A DNA stretch of 64,000 nucleotides. Source: Bacillota bacterium. Lineage in GTDB: Bacteria > Sysuimicrobiota > Sysuimicrobiia > Sysuimicrobiales > Segetimicrobiaceae. Every line of letters starts with the position of its first letter. Within the stretch, counting starts at the first letter, position 1. Below, in pieces: positions 1 through 8,796 of this stretch. A model generated the notes under the pieces. It was not told the DNA's origin. It saw only the letters and a list, made by a program, of their open reading frames with translations, and did no database searches. The stretch lies in the NCBI GenBank assembly GCA_021324975.1, contig JAJPIA010000138.1, positions 1-64,000 of the forward strand, given 5' to 3'. A program made the position numbers and the translations under genes.

Positions 1-132
1 CCACCGGAGCGGAAACGTCCGGGGCTCGTATTCCCATCGAATCCCGTAAAAATCGAGGATTCTGGCGAACTCGGCCTCGCTCTTGTGGGCGAACGTGACC
101 GGGCGGGGCGGCGGGCTCCCAGACTCCTTCAC
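1..132 (-). CDS. N-terminal part of a hypothetical protein (runs off the left edge)
   Basis: An open frame of 44 codons reads from a GTG at 132 down to base 1 without a stop. The peptide is protein-like: it contains FAHKSEAEFARILDFYGIRW and then YEPRTFPLRW. This resembles the start of small nuclease-fold hypothetical proteins, but only the first 44 residues are visible and no catalytic residue can be checked. It is divergent from the HEAT-repeat gene at 316. A GGAGG lies about 13 bases upstream of the GTG, which is rather far, so the start is uncertain. No function is assigned. Confidence 0.5.
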   Translation of the reverse strand, partial: MKESGSPPPRPVTFAHKSEAEFARILDFYGIRWEYEPRTFPLRW

Positions 133-315
133 TATGCGGGCGGTTCCTCCGCAGTGGTATTCTGGAAGTTAGTATAGGCGCGAGTGTATGAAGAATCAAG
201 TAAATCAAGGCACGCAGCCCCGAGCATACACGCATGGGAAGGCGAAACTACAGGTAATCAAGGAGAGGTTCTCCCAAGCGGCGAACGTCTGGGTGGTGCA
301 AGGAGGCGTGTATCT

Positions 316-1491
316 ATGACCACCACACCGAGCCCGGCCCGGGCGGCACCATCCGGGTCCGATCATGAGCTGGAGCGGTTCGTGCAGCAACTACGCAGCA
401 CGGACGTGACGCTTCGTAGCGACGCCGCGCACGCGCTCGGCAAGCTGGGGGACGAGCGTGCGGTGCCTGCCCTGGCCGAGGCGCTGCACGACCCGGACGA
501 GTATGTCCGCAAGAGCGCCGTCATGGCTCTCCGGCGCGTCGGCGGCCCGCCGGCGATGGAGGCGATGCGCACCGCGCTCGCGGACCGGTCCGAGCAGGTG
601 TGCGTGCAGGCGGTCAAGGGCCTCGGCGAGTTGCGCGATGCCGGAGCCGTGGACGCGCTCGTCAAGGTGCTGGCGCGGCGGGAGCGGTCGCTCGTGGCCG
701 CCGCGACCGAGGCGCTGTCGCGAATCGGCCCGGAGGCCGTGCCGGCGCTGATGGAGGCGTTCAAGGACCGGTACCTGCGGCGGCGGATCGGCCCGCAGGT
801 GTGGCGGATCCTGACTGAAATGGGCCCGCGCATCGTCGAGCCGCTGCTTGCCGTGCTCGGCGACGAGAACTACTATGTCCGGCTGACCTCGCTGACGATC
901 CTCGGCCGCGTCGGAGACCGCCGCGTCGTGACCCCGATGGTGCAGACGTTCCTGGCCGATCCGCGCCTGCAGGAAACGGTGGTCGGCACGATCGGGCGCC
1001 TCGAGGAGCGCGGCGTCATCGCCATGCCCGTCGGAGACCGCGACGCCCTCCTGCCGGCGGAAGTCGTGCAGGCGTTTGCGCAAGGCGACCGGGAGGCCGT
1101 GCTCGCCGCGTTGCACGGCGCGATGGAGAATCCGAGCGGTAAGGTGCGCCGGTTTGCGCTCAAGGCGTTGTACGGCCTGCTCGGCGATGCAGCCTTTGAG
1201 CCTCTGCTGCGCTACTTCGCCGACGACGACCCGGACGTCAAGCGCCTGTCGATTCGCCTGCTGAGCAAGCTGCGGGACAAGCGCGTCATCGAGCCGCTGG
1301 TCGATCTGCTACTGCGGGACGGCGGGCAGGTCGAGGAAGCCATCTGGGACGCGCTCAAGATGCTCACGAACCTGCACGAGTACGAAGAACTCCGGAAACG
1401 GGTCGCTCGTGAAAAGGCGGGGACCCGCCCCGTGGTGAAGACGTACAAGAAGAAGGACGTGTCGCCGGACTGGTGGCGGGATCAGGACTGA
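316..1491 (+). CDS. HEAT-repeat protein
   Basis: A 391-residue protein made almost entirely of about 30-residue alpha-helical HEAT/PBS-lyase-type repeats. Units such as GDERAVPALAEALHD, DAGAVDALVKVLA and DKRVIEPLVDLLL recur from about residue 20 to 370. Such proteins are superhelical scaffolds for protein-protein contacts; no catalytic motif is seen. The frame is open from 184, but AGGAGG at 301-306 sits 9 bases before ATG 316, and the low-complexity sequence before it is not repeat-like, so 316 is chosen. The C-terminus is basic (TYKKKDVSPDWWRDQD). It precedes the macro-domain gene by 19 bases. The partner is unknown. Confidence 0.85.
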   Translation: MTTTPSPARAAPSGSDHELERFVQQLRSTDVTLRSDAAHALGKLGDERAVPALAEALHDPDEYVRKSAVMALRRVGGPPAMEAMRTALADRSEQVCVQAVKGLGELRDAGAVDALVKVLARRERSLVAAATEALSRIGPEAVPALMEAFKDRYLRRRIGPQVWRILTEMGPRIVEPLLAVLGDENYYVRLTSLTILGRVGDRRVVTPMVQTFLADPRLQETVVGTIGRLEERGVIAMPVGDRDALLPAEVVQAFAQGDREAVLAALHGAMENPSGKVRRFALKALYGLLGDAAFEPLLRYFADDDPDVKRLSIRLLSKLRDKRVIEPLVDLLLRDGGQVEEAIWDALKMLTNLHEYEELRKRVAREKAGTRPVVKTYKKKDVSPDWWRDQD

Positions 1492-1510
1492 GCGCCGCGC
1501 GTTCCGGCCG

Positions 1511-2086
1511 GTGGTTCGCGGCGGGCCCCTGGGCGCCGGTGTGACGGCGGCGTCAGGGGCGCCCGAGCGGCGCATCGGCGCCGCTACGGTGCGCGTGGTG
1601 CAGGAGGACCTGACGCGTCTTGCGGTGGACGCGATCGTGAATGCGGCGAACGACCGGCTGTGGATGGGGGGCGGCGTCGCGGGCGCGATCAAACGGCGGG
1701 GCGGTGAGGAGATCGAGCGTGAGGCCACGGCCCTCGGGCCGGTCCTGCTCGGTGAGGCCGTGGCAACGGGAGCCGGCCAGCTTGGCGTCCGTCACGTCAT
1801 CCATGCCGTCACGATGGGGCAGGACCTCCAGACAGGCGAGGAGATTATCCGACGGGCCACCCGGAGCGCGCTCCGGGTGGCCGATTCGCTGCGCGCGCGC
1901 TCCGTCGCCCTTCCCGCGCTCGGTACCGGGGTGGGAGGATTTCCGGCCGCGCGCGCCGCGGAGGTGATGCTGCGAGAGACCGCAACGTACCTGCGCGCCG
2001 GCAGCGGGCTCGACGAGGTGGTGTTTGCACTCTACGATGCAGGAACCTATGATGCATTCCTGGCTGCGCTCGACGCCTTCGCGTAG
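1511..2086 (+). CDS. Macro-domain protein (ADP-ribose or O-acetyl-ADP-ribose binding/hydrolase type)
   Basis: A 191-residue single macro domain. The hallmark ADP-ribose loop VNAANDRLWMGGGVAGAI is present near residues 43-60 and the second loop PALGTGVGGFP near 136-146. Bacterial proteins of this group bind ADP-ribose and often deacetylate O-acetyl-ADP-ribose or remove ADP-ribose from proteins. The annotated start is GTG 1511; the first 17 or so residues are low complexity, so the true start may be slightly downstream. It is probably cotranscribed with the genes on either side, and no ADP-ribosyltransferase is seen nearby. Confidence 0.85.
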   Translation: MVRGGPLGAGVTAASGAPERRIGAATVRVVQEDLTRLAVDAIVNAANDRLWMGGGVAGAIKRRGGEEIEREATALGPVLLGEAVATGAGQLGVRHVIHAVTMGQDLQTGEEIIRRATRSALRVADSLRARSVALPALGTGVGGFPAARAAEVMLRETATYLRAGSGLDEVVFALYDAGTYDAFLAALDAFA

Positions 2087-2137
2087 GCGGAGTCCCGGCC
2101 CGGCGGCTGCGGCCGCCGCCAGCGGGCTCAGGTATCG

Positions 2138-2908
2138 ATGCGGGCGTTGTTGACCAATGACGATGGTGTGACCTCGCCCGGCTTGGCCGCGCTCGCGCGC
2201 GCCGTGGGCCGGGTCGCGGAGACATATGTGGTGGCGCCGGAGCACGAGCGGAGCGCCGCCAGCCACGCCATCACCCTCCACAAGCCGCTTCGGGCCACGC
2301 GTGTGCGTGTGTCGGGGACAGACGCCCCCGCGTGGGCGACGAACGGCACGCCGGCGGACTGCGTCGTGCTCGCGGTGCTCGATCTCATGGGAGCGTCGCC
2401 GGATGTCGTGGTCTCCGGCATCAACACCGGCGCGAACCTCGGGATGGACCTGATCTACTCGGGAACGGTCTCGGGTGCGGTGGAGGCCGCGTTGTTCGGG
2501 ATCCCCGCGATCGCGGTCTCGGTCGCGGGCTTCCGCGAGATCCACTGGGAGCCGGCCGCGTCGTTCGCCGCGTCGCTCGCGCAGGAGCTCGTCCGGCGCG
2601 GGCTGCCCCGCGACACCTTTCTCAACGTCAACGTCCCCAACGTCGCCGCGGGCCGGCTGCGGGGCGTGGAGATCACGCGGCAGGGAACGCGGCGGTACGT
2701 GAATCGTTTGGAGAAGCGCTCGGATCCACGCGGGCGTGACTACTACTGGCTCACCGGCTCGGCGGATGATGAGCCCGGCGGGGAGGGGACGGACGTGTGC
2801 GCCGTCGCGGAGGGGTGGATCTCCGTGACGCCGCTGCGGTTGGACATGACGCATGACAGGCTCGATGCGGAGCTTCGGTCGTGGAACTTGACCGTTCCCG
2901 CGATGTGA
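2138..2908 (+). CDS. surE: 5'/3'-nucleotidase SurE
   Basis: A 256-residue protein of normal SurE length. It begins MRALLTNDDGVTSPG, carrying the metal-binding aspartates D8 and D9, and has the conserved VSGINTGANLG segment. SurE dephosphorylates 5'- and 3'-nucleoside monophosphates using a divalent metal in the cytoplasm and is linked to stationary-phase survival. The ribosome site in front of ATG 2138 is weak. It is followed closely by ftsE in the same orientation. Confidence 0.92.
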   Translation: MRALLTNDDGVTSPGLAALARAVGRVAETYVVAPEHERSAASHAITLHKPLRATRVRVSGTDAPAWATNGTPADCVVLAVLDLMGASPDVVVSGINTGANLGMDLIYSGTVSGAVEAALFGIPAIAVSVAGFREIHWEPAASFAASLAQELVRRGLPRDTFLNVNVPNVAAGRLRGVEITRQGTRRYVNRLEKRSDPRGRDYYWLTGSADDEPGGEGTDVCAVAEGWISVTPLRLDMTHDRLDAELRSWNLTVPAM

Positions 2909-3009
2909 CCGCCCCGGCGACGGTTCCGTCGGGCGCGCCGGGCGTGGTCCCCGAGGATGGTGAGGCCGCGGCGCGCACACGTGTGGACGGCGCGGGTGCC
3001 CGGGGGGGC

Positions 3010-3750
3010 ATGGCGGTGGAGCCGCTACCGGCGGACGTGCTGGAGCCCGTCCCCGCGCCGGGCCCCGCGGCGATCGAGTTCGATCGCGTCTCCAAGACGT
3101 ACCCAAACGGCGTTGTCGCGGTCCGCGACGTGTCCCTCGCCATCGCGCCCGGGGAGTTCGTGTTCGTCGTGGGGCCCACGGGCACCGGCAAGTCCACGCT
3201 CATGAAGATGGTCTACCGCGAAGAGTTGCCGACGAGCGGGCGCGTGCTCGTCGACGGCCGTGACGTGACGCGTCTCGGGGCGCGTCACGTGCCGTTCCTG
3301 CGGCGCCGGGTGGGCGTCGTGTTTCAAGATTTCAAGCTCCTGCCGCGCAGGACGGCGCACGAGAACGTGGCGTTCGCGCTCGAGGTCACGGGCGTCCCGT
3401 CGCGCGAGGTGCCCCGGCGCGTCGCCGAGGTGCTGGAGGTCGTGGGCCTGGCCGGCCGCGCCAACGCCTTGCCCGGCGAGATGTCCGCCGGGGAGCAGCA
3501 GCGCGTGAGCATCGCCCGTGCGCTCGTGCACCGGCCGCCGCTCCTGCTTGCGGACGAGCCGACCGGCAATCTCGATCCGGACACGTCCTGGGAGATCATG
3601 CAGCTCCTGTCGCAGATCAACCTGCGCTCGACGACCGTGGTGGTCACCACCCACGACAAGATGGTCGTGGACGTGCTGCGCCGCCGCGTGATCGGGCTCG
3701 AGGCCGGCGCCGTCGTACGCGACCAGCGCCGCGGCCGGTACGGCGGCTGA
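3010..3750 (+). CDS. ftsE: Cell-division ABC ATPase FtsE
   Basis: ATP-binding subunit of the FtsEX complex, which couples the divisome to peptidoglycan hydrolases. Walker A GPTGTGKST, Q-loop FQDFKLL, signature MSAGEQQRVS and Walker B LLADEPTGNLD are all intact. The frame is open from GTG 2881, which would overlap surE by 28 bases and add 43 residues rich in Ala, Pro and Gly. ATG 3010 gives a normal length of 246 residues and is preferred. Its TGA overlaps the ATG of ftsX at 3750 (TGATG), so the two are translationally coupled. Confidence 0.92.
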   Translation: MAVEPLPADVLEPVPAPGPAAIEFDRVSKTYPNGVVAVRDVSLAIAPGEFVFVVGPTGTGKSTLMKMVYREELPTSGRVLVDGRDVTRLGARHVPFLRRRVGVVFQDFKLLPRRTAHENVAFALEVTGVPSREVPRRVAEVLEVVGLAGRANALPGEMSAGEQQRVSIARALVHRPPLLLADEPTGNLDPDTSWEIMQLLSQINLRSTTVVVTTHDKMVVDVLRRRVIGLEAGAVVRDQRRGRYGG

Positions 3751-4649
3751 TGGGCTCAAAGCGGGCGTCGCCGCGCAGCGTCCGCTACTTCCTCTCGGAG
3801 GGGGTGCAGGCGTTTCGCCGTAACGGCCTCATGAGCCTGGCGGCCGTCACGACCACGGTCGTCACGCTCGTCGCCCTCGGCGGGGCCCTGCTCGTGGCGA
3901 GCACGCTCGAATACATTGCGCACCAACTGGAATCGCAGGTCCAGGCCGTCGTCTACGTCAAGGACGGGCTGTCCGCCGCCGCGGTCGTCGCTTTGCGCGC
4001 ACGGCTCGTGTCCCTGCCCGGTGTGACGGGCGTGACCTACGTGTCGAAGGGCGAGGCCCTCGACCGCCTGCGCAAGACGCTCGGGCGCGACGCGCACATG
4101 CGCGACCTGCTGGCACGGAACCCGCTCCCGGCGTCGTTCGTCCTGGACGCGGAGCAGCCGGACCGGCTCGACGGGATCGCCGCCGCGGCGCGCCGCCTGC
4201 CGGGGGTCGAGATGGCGAGCTACGGCGGCACCACGGCGGTCCGGTTGTTCCAGCTGACGCGGATGGTGCGGCTCGGCGGGGCCGCGGTGGGCGCCGCGCT
4301 GGCGCTCGTGGCGCTTGTTATCATCGCGAGCACCATCCGCCTGACGGTGTTCGCGCGCCGCGCCGAGATCGAGGTGATGCGGCTCGTCGGCGCCACGGCG
4401 TGGTTCATCCGATGGCCGTTTGTCGTCGAGGGCGCCATCACGGGAGCCTGCGGGGCGGCCCTCGCGTTTGCCGCCGTGGCCGGATTGTACGCGCTCGTGG
4501 TGCACGGCGCGCGGGATTCGCTGCCGTTCCTGCCGCTCCCGGGGCCGGGGCAGGTCGCGCTCAGCCTGTCCTGGAAGCTGTTGACGTGGGGCATAGTGAT
4601 TGGCGTGGTGGGCAGCCTGCTGGCGGTCCGGCGGTATCTCCGCGCGTGA
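3750..4649 (+). CDS. ftsX: Cell-division permease FtsX
   Basis: A 299-residue membrane protein with the FtsX plan: a cytoplasmic start (RSVRYFLSEGVQAFRRNGLM), TM1 near residues 25-50, a large extracellular domain, then three C-terminal TM segments near 175-195, 220-245 and 270-290. With FtsE it transmits ATP hydrolysis across the membrane to cell-wall hydrolases. It overlaps ftsE by one base. No peptidoglycan hydrolase gene follows here; a dehydrogenase gene does. Confidence 0.9.
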   Translation: MGSKRASPRSVRYFLSEGVQAFRRNGLMSLAAVTTTVVTLVALGGALLVASTLEYIAHQLESQVQAVVYVKDGLSAAAVVALRARLVSLPGVTGVTYVSKGEALDRLRKTLGRDAHMRDLLARNPLPASFVLDAEQPDRLDGIAAAARRLPGVEMASYGGTTAVRLFQLTRMVRLGGAAVGAALALVALVIIASTIRLTVFARRAEIEVMRLVGATAWFIRWPFVVEGAITGACGAALAFAAVAGLYALVVHGARDSLPFLPLPGPGQVALSLSWKLLTWGIVIGVVGSLLAVRRYLRA

Positions 4650-4711
4650 CCGGTGTATCGACTTCGGACGCCGTGCCTCGTCGGCGCGTCTGATCCGGGA
4701 GGGAGATGCAC

Positions 4712-5980
4712 ATGGGGGTCAAGGCGGTGAACACGGTCCGGAACGATCCGTGGCAGGCGGCGCTCACACAGTTCGCGCAGGCCGCGGACCTGCTGTCCCT
4801 GAAGCGGGGGGTGCGCGAGTTTCTCATGCACCCGAAGCGTGAGCTGACGGTGCACTTCCCTGTGCAGCGCGACGACGGCTCCGTGGAGGTCTTCACCGGA
4901 TACCGCGTCCACCACAGCACCGTGCTTGGGCCCACCAAGGGGGGGATCCGCTACCATCCCACCGTGACGCTCGAGGAGATCCGCGCGTTTGCCATGCTCA
5001 TGACCTGGAAGTGCGCGGTGGTGGGGCTGCCGTACGGCGGCGCCAAGGGCGGGGTGGTGTGCGACCCCAAGCTGATGTCGCCCACGGAACTCGAGCATCT
5101 CACGCGGCGCTATGCGACCGAGATCGGGATCCTCATTGGGCCGGAGAGCGACATCCCCGCGCCCGACATGGGCACCACGCCGCAGGTCATGGCGTGGATC
5201 ATGGACACGTACAGCATGCACCACGGGTACTCCGTGCCGGCGGTCGTCACGGGGAAGCCCATCTCGATCGGCGGTTCCGCCGGGCGCATGGAGGCGACCG
5301 GCCGCGGCGTCGCGATCGTCGCGCGGGAGACCGCGCGGCACCTCGGGATACAGCTGGCCGGCGCGCGCGTGGCCGTGCAGGGGTTTGGGAACGTCGGCAG
5401 CACCGCCGCGCAAACGCTCCGGGCGGAAGGCTGCCGGATCGTCGCCGTGAGCGACAGCCGCGGCGGCATCCACGACGACCGGGGGCTCGACCCGGAGGAG
5501 GTGCTGCAGCACAAGCAGCAGACCGGGAGCGTCGCCGGCTATCCCGGGGCCGACGCCGTCACCAACGAGGAGCTCCTCGAGTTGCCGTGCGACATCCTGG
5601 TCCCCGCCGCCGTGGAGGCCCAGATCACGGGGGACAATGCACCGCGCATCAAGGCCCGGATCGTCGTCGAAGGCGCCAACGCGCCCACGCTGCCCGACGC
5701 CGATGCCGTCCTCCGAGAGCGCCGGGTCTTTGTGGTCCCGGACATCCTGGCGAACGCCGGCGGCGTCATCGTGTCGTACTTCGAGTGGGTGCAGGATCTG
5801 CAGTCGTTCTTCTGGTCGGAGGAAGAGATCAACGAGCGCCTGGAGCGCATCATGGTGCGCAGCTTCCGCGAGGTGCTCGCGGTGTCCCAGGACAAGCAAG
5901 TCGACCTGCGGACGGGCGCGCTGGCGCGCGCCGTGGGGCGCGTGGCGGAAGCCCTCGTGACGCGCGGCATCTACCCGTAG
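4712..5980 (+). CDS. gdhA: Glutamate dehydrogenase family (Glu/Leu/Phe/Val dehydrogenase)
   Basis: A 422-residue oxidoreductase for reductive amination of 2-oxoglutarate or the reverse. The substrate site KGGIRY and the catalytic-lysine loop GGAKGGV are present, followed by a Rossmann domain with GFGNVGS. The length fits the hexameric 410-430 residue family. Two ATGs are possible, 4706 and 4712. GGAGG at 4698-4702 is 9 bases from the second and only 3 from the first, so 4712 is chosen. It stands 62 bases after ftsX. NAD or NADP preference cannot be decided here. Confidence 0.9.
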   Translation: MGVKAVNTVRNDPWQAALTQFAQAADLLSLKRGVREFLMHPKRELTVHFPVQRDDGSVEVFTGYRVHHSTVLGPTKGGIRYHPTVTLEEIRAFAMLMTWKCAVVGLPYGGAKGGVVCDPKLMSPTELEHLTRRYATEIGILIGPESDIPAPDMGTTPQVMAWIMDTYSMHHGYSVPAVVTGKPISIGGSAGRMEATGRGVAIVARETARHLGIQLAGARVAVQGFGNVGSTAAQTLRAEGCRIVAVSDSRGGIHDDRGLDPEEVLQHKQQTGSVAGYPGADAVTNEELLELPCDILVPAAVEAQITGDNAPRIKARIVVEGANAPTLPDADAVLRERRVFVVPDILANAGGVIVSYFEWVQDLQSFFWSEEEINERLERIMVRSFREVLAVSQDKQVDLRTGALARAVGRVAEALVTRGIYP

Positions 5981-6085
5981 CGTCCGAAACGTCAACGCGG
6001 AGGGCGTGACCCTGCGGCGCATCGAGCGAGACGTGACATATCAGCTCGTCTGGATGAGTGCGGTCGGGGAGAGCGAGGGGCGTCG

Positions 6086-7864
6086 CTACGAGGAGATCCG
6101 CGTCATCATGCCCGCCGGCAGCACCACGGTAAACACGCTGCCGCGGCCGGGCCGGCTCTCGGCGCTGATGCGCCCGCCGTGTGCCTCGACGATATGCTTG
6201 GCGATCGCCAGCCCGAGGCCGGTGCCGCCTTCCTCGCGGCTGCGCGACCGCTCCACGCGGTAGAATCGGTCGAAGATACGCGGCAGTTGTTCCTCGCTGA
6301 TGCCGCGGCCGGAGTCGGCGACCGTGATCGCGGCGCCGCCGTCCTCGCGGCGCACCGCCACCTCGACGGCGCCGCCGTCCGGCGTAAATTTGATGGCGTT
6401 GTCGAGCAGGTTCGTCATCACCTGCAGGATGCGGTCGCGGTCGGCCATCACCGTTTCCGCGTCCAGGCTCGTGGAGCGCAGCGCGATGCGGTGACGCTCT
6501 GCCTGGGGGCGCATGCGGCCGATCGCTTCGGCGACGAGATCATCGAGGCGCACCGGCGCGGGCTCCATGGCGACGGCGTGTGACTCCAAGCGGGAGAGGT
6601 CCATCAGATCGTCGACCAGCTTCATCAGCCTGGAGGCTTCGTTGTCGATGATCGTCAAGAACCGGCGGCACGTCTCCTCGTCCGCCATAGCGCCGGCGAG
6701 TAGCGTCTCGGCGAACCCCTTGATGGACGTGAGCGGGGTGCGCAGCTCATGCGAGACGTTGGCGGTGAGCTCCCGGCGAAGCCGCTCTGTCTGCCGCAGC
6801 ACCGTCACGTCGCGCACCACGGCGACGACGCCCGCCGCCACGCCCTGGGCGCGCCGCAACGGCGCGGCGTGCACCTCGAGCAGCCGCTCGTCGCGCGGGC
6901 CGAGCCCGACTTCTTCCTCGATCTCCTCGCCGCGCGCCGCGGTCGCGTCGATGCAGCGGGCGAGGGGGTGATCGCCGAGGATCGTCCGCAGCGGGCGCCC
7001 CAGGGCCTGTCGATCCAGCCCCAGCAGATCGTGGGCGGTCTGGTTGACGAGAAGCACCGCGCCTTCGGCGTCCACGGCCACCACCGCATCGTTCATGCTG
7101 GAGATGATCGTTTCAACCTTGCTGCGCTCCTCGCTGACCGCGGCGAGCTTCTGCCGCAACTCGGCCGCCATGCTATTGAACGAGCCGGCCAGCCGGCCGA
7201 TCTCGTCGCGCCCTTTGACGTTCACCCGCCGGCTCAGATCGCCGGCCGAGATTCCCTCCGCCGCGTGCGCGAGCTCGAGCACGGGCCACGACAGCGCTCG
7301 CGCCCGCCACGCGCCGAGGAGCCATGCGACGATCGTCCCGGCGACGAGCGCGATGCCGAGCGCCAGCCACGCGGGCCGGAGCGCGCGGTCGACCCAGACC
7401 CGAGGCACGCTGACCTGGACGATTCCGCGCACGCGGCCCTGGCTCAGGAACGGCGCGGCGGCAAAGACGCGGGTCTCGTGCCGGGGAGCATCGTAGCGCA
7501 CCGACGTTGCCAGCCGGCCCCGCGCCGCAGCCGCCACCTCCGGCTCGACCGGCCCCCGGCTCGGCGAATCCCATTCGCTCGTGGGTAGCGGCCGGCCATC
7601 CGCCGCCCGCACCCCGATGTACACTCCCGGACGCCAGGCAAACCGAGCCGCGATGTGGTCGAGACGCGACAGGTCGGTGCGTTGCGCCTGGGGCGCTTCG
7701 AACATGCGCGCGACCATCCGGGCCTGGTTGAGCACGTCGCGCTGATACGACTTTAGGTAGAATTGCGTGATCGCGGGAATCAGCACCGCGGCCGTGACGA
7801 CCAGCGAAAAGAGCACGACCAGCAGGTAGCTGCTGGTGAGCTTCCATCGAAGCCCTGACCTCAT
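6086..7864 (-). CDS. Sensor histidine kinase with HAMP and PAS domains (PhoR/WalK-like)
   Basis: A 592-residue membrane kinase. TM1 lies near residues 10-30, then an extracellular sensor of about 140 residues, TM2 (LALGIALVAGTIVAWLLG), HAMP, a PAS domain (MNDAVVAVDAEG), HisKA with NVSHELRTPLTSIKG, and HATPase with NLLDNAIKFT, DSGRGI and GTGLGLAI. The architecture is that of PhoR, VicK and WalK kinases. Its ATG (7864-7862) overlaps the stop of the response regulator as ATGA, so it is the second gene of the operon. The ligand is not evident; see the repeats at 8705-8731 for a hint of phosphate control. Confidence 0.92.
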   Translation of the reverse strand: MRSGLRWKLTSSYLLVVLFSLVVTAAVLIPAITQFYLKSYQRDVLNQARMVARMFEAPQAQRTDLSRLDHIAARFAWRPGVYIGVRAADGRPLPTSEWDSPSRGPVEPEVAAAARGRLATSVRYDAPRHETRVFAAAPFLSQGRVRGIVQVSVPRVWVDRALRPAWLALGIALVAGTIVAWLLGAWRARALSWPVLELAHAAEGISAGDLSRRVNVKGRDEIGRLAGSFNSMAAELRQKLAAVSEERSKVETIISSMNDAVVAVDAEGAVLLVNQTAHDLLGLDRQALGRPLRTILGDHPLARCIDATAARGEEIEEEVGLGPRDERLLEVHAAPLRRAQGVAAGVVAVVRDVTVLRQTERLRRELTANVSHELRTPLTSIKGFAETLLAGAMADEETCRRFLTIIDNEASRLMKLVDDLMDLSRLESHAVAMEPAPVRLDDLVAEAIGRMRPQAERHRIALRSTSLDAETVMADRDRILQVMTNLLDNAIKFTPDGGAVEVAVRREDGGAAITVADSGRGISEEQLPRIFDRFYRVERSRSREEGGTGLGLAIAKHIVEAHGGRISAESRPGRGSVFTVVLPAGMMTRISS

Positions 7865-8610
7865 CCGGCGTCCTTTTTGAATTTGTACCCGACGCCGCAC
7901 ACCGTCATGATGTAGGTCGGCGCGACCGGGTCGTCCTCGATCTTTTCCCGGAGCCGGCTGATGTGCATGTCCACTGTGCGGGTGCTGCCGAAGTACTCGT
8001 AGCCCCAAATGTGTTCGAGCAGGAAATCCCGCGTGAACACCTGGTTCGGATGGCTCATGAGAAGGCGCAGGAGATCGAACTCCTTCGTCGTGAGATCGAT
8101 CAGGCGGTCGCGCAGACGGACCTCGTGCGTTCGGGGATCGAGGAGGAGCCCGCCGATCGCGACCGGCGCTTTGGAAGGCGCGCCGTCGTGGGTGGTGCGT
8201 CGCAGGATGGCGCGCACCCGGGCCACCAGCTCACGCGGGCTGAACGGTTTGGTCACGTAGTCGTCCGCGCCGAGTTCCAGCCCGAGCACCCGGTCCTGCT
8301 CGGTGTCTTTTGCCGTCAGCATGAGAATCGGCACGCTGGACTCCCGCCGCAGCGCCCGGCAGACCTCCAAGCCGTCGACATACGGCAGCATGAGATCGAG
8401 CACCACGAGACTGGGCGAGGTGGTGCGGGCTTTTTCCAGCGCTTCATGCCCGTCGTAGGCAGTCACCACCTCGTAGCCCTCGTGGACGAGGTTGTAGCGC
8501 ACGAGTTCGACGATGTGGGGTTCGTCGTCGACCACGAGGATGCGCCCGGCGGCCTGCCGCTCCGCCTTTCCGGCAAACGTCCCGGACCTCTCCCTGGCGT
8601 GCGTCTCCAT
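7861..8610 (-). CDS. OmpR/PhoB-family response regulator (PhoP-like)
   Basis: A 249-residue regulator. The receiver has acidic residues D28 and D29, phospho-acceptor D72 (LDLMLPYVDG) and the TKPF lysine loop, followed by a winged-helix OmpR effector ending RTVDMHISRLREKI and VCGVGYKFKK. The frame is open to 9096, but GGAGG sits 10 bases before ATG 8610 and the receiver fold starts only about 22 residues later. ATG 8646 is an in-frame alternative. It forms an ATGA-coupled pair with the kinase. Three 11-bp direct repeats about 95 bases upstream suggest autoregulation. Confidence 0.92.
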   Translation of the reverse strand: METHARERSGTFAGKAERQAAGRILVVDDEPHIVELVRYNLVHEGYEVVTAYDGHEALEKARTTSPSLVVLDLMLPYVDGLEVCRALRRESSVPILMLTAKDTEQDRVLGLELGADDYVTKPFSPRELVARVRAILRRTTHDGAPSKAPVAIGGLLLDPRTHEVRLRDRLIDLTTKEFDLLRLLMSHPNQVFTRDFLLEHIWGYEYFGSTRTVDMHISRLREKIEDDPVAPTYIMTVCGVGYKFKKDAG

Positions 8611-8704
8611 CACGACCCAACCTCCAGCGCCGCTAGGCTTCTGCATGGTGCGTGGGAGCCCTCCACGGCCTCGCTTCACAATGGCGGGGCAGTGTGCGCC
8701 GATC

Positions 8705-8731
8705 GTCACAGCTGGGTCACGGACGCGTAAC
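8705..8731. promoter_or_regulatory. Three 11-bp-spaced direct repeats, PHO-box-like
   Basis: On the plus strand GTCAC occurs at 8705-8709 and 8716-8720, and GTAAC at 8727-8731, so the starts are exactly 11 bases apart. OmpR/PhoB-family regulators bind tandem direct repeats with 11-bp periodicity, and actinobacterial PhoP boxes contain GTTCACC units. The site lies between the regulator gene (start 8610, minus) and the P-loop gene (start 8797, plus) and could control both. The periodicity is seen directly; binding is inferred. Confidence 0.55.
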
Positions 8732-8796
8732 GCGCTGGACGGCCGCCGGCAGGGGGCGTGGTAGCGTGGTCCGAACATAGCCGGGGAGAGATCCTC

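Noticed and set aside
1553-3106. 517-codon open frame on the minus strand
   Set aside because: Antisense of the macro-domain and surE genes.
4220-6022. 600-codon open frame on the minus strand
   Set aside because: Antisense of ftsX and glutamate dehydrogenase; His/Arg/Pro-rich shadow.
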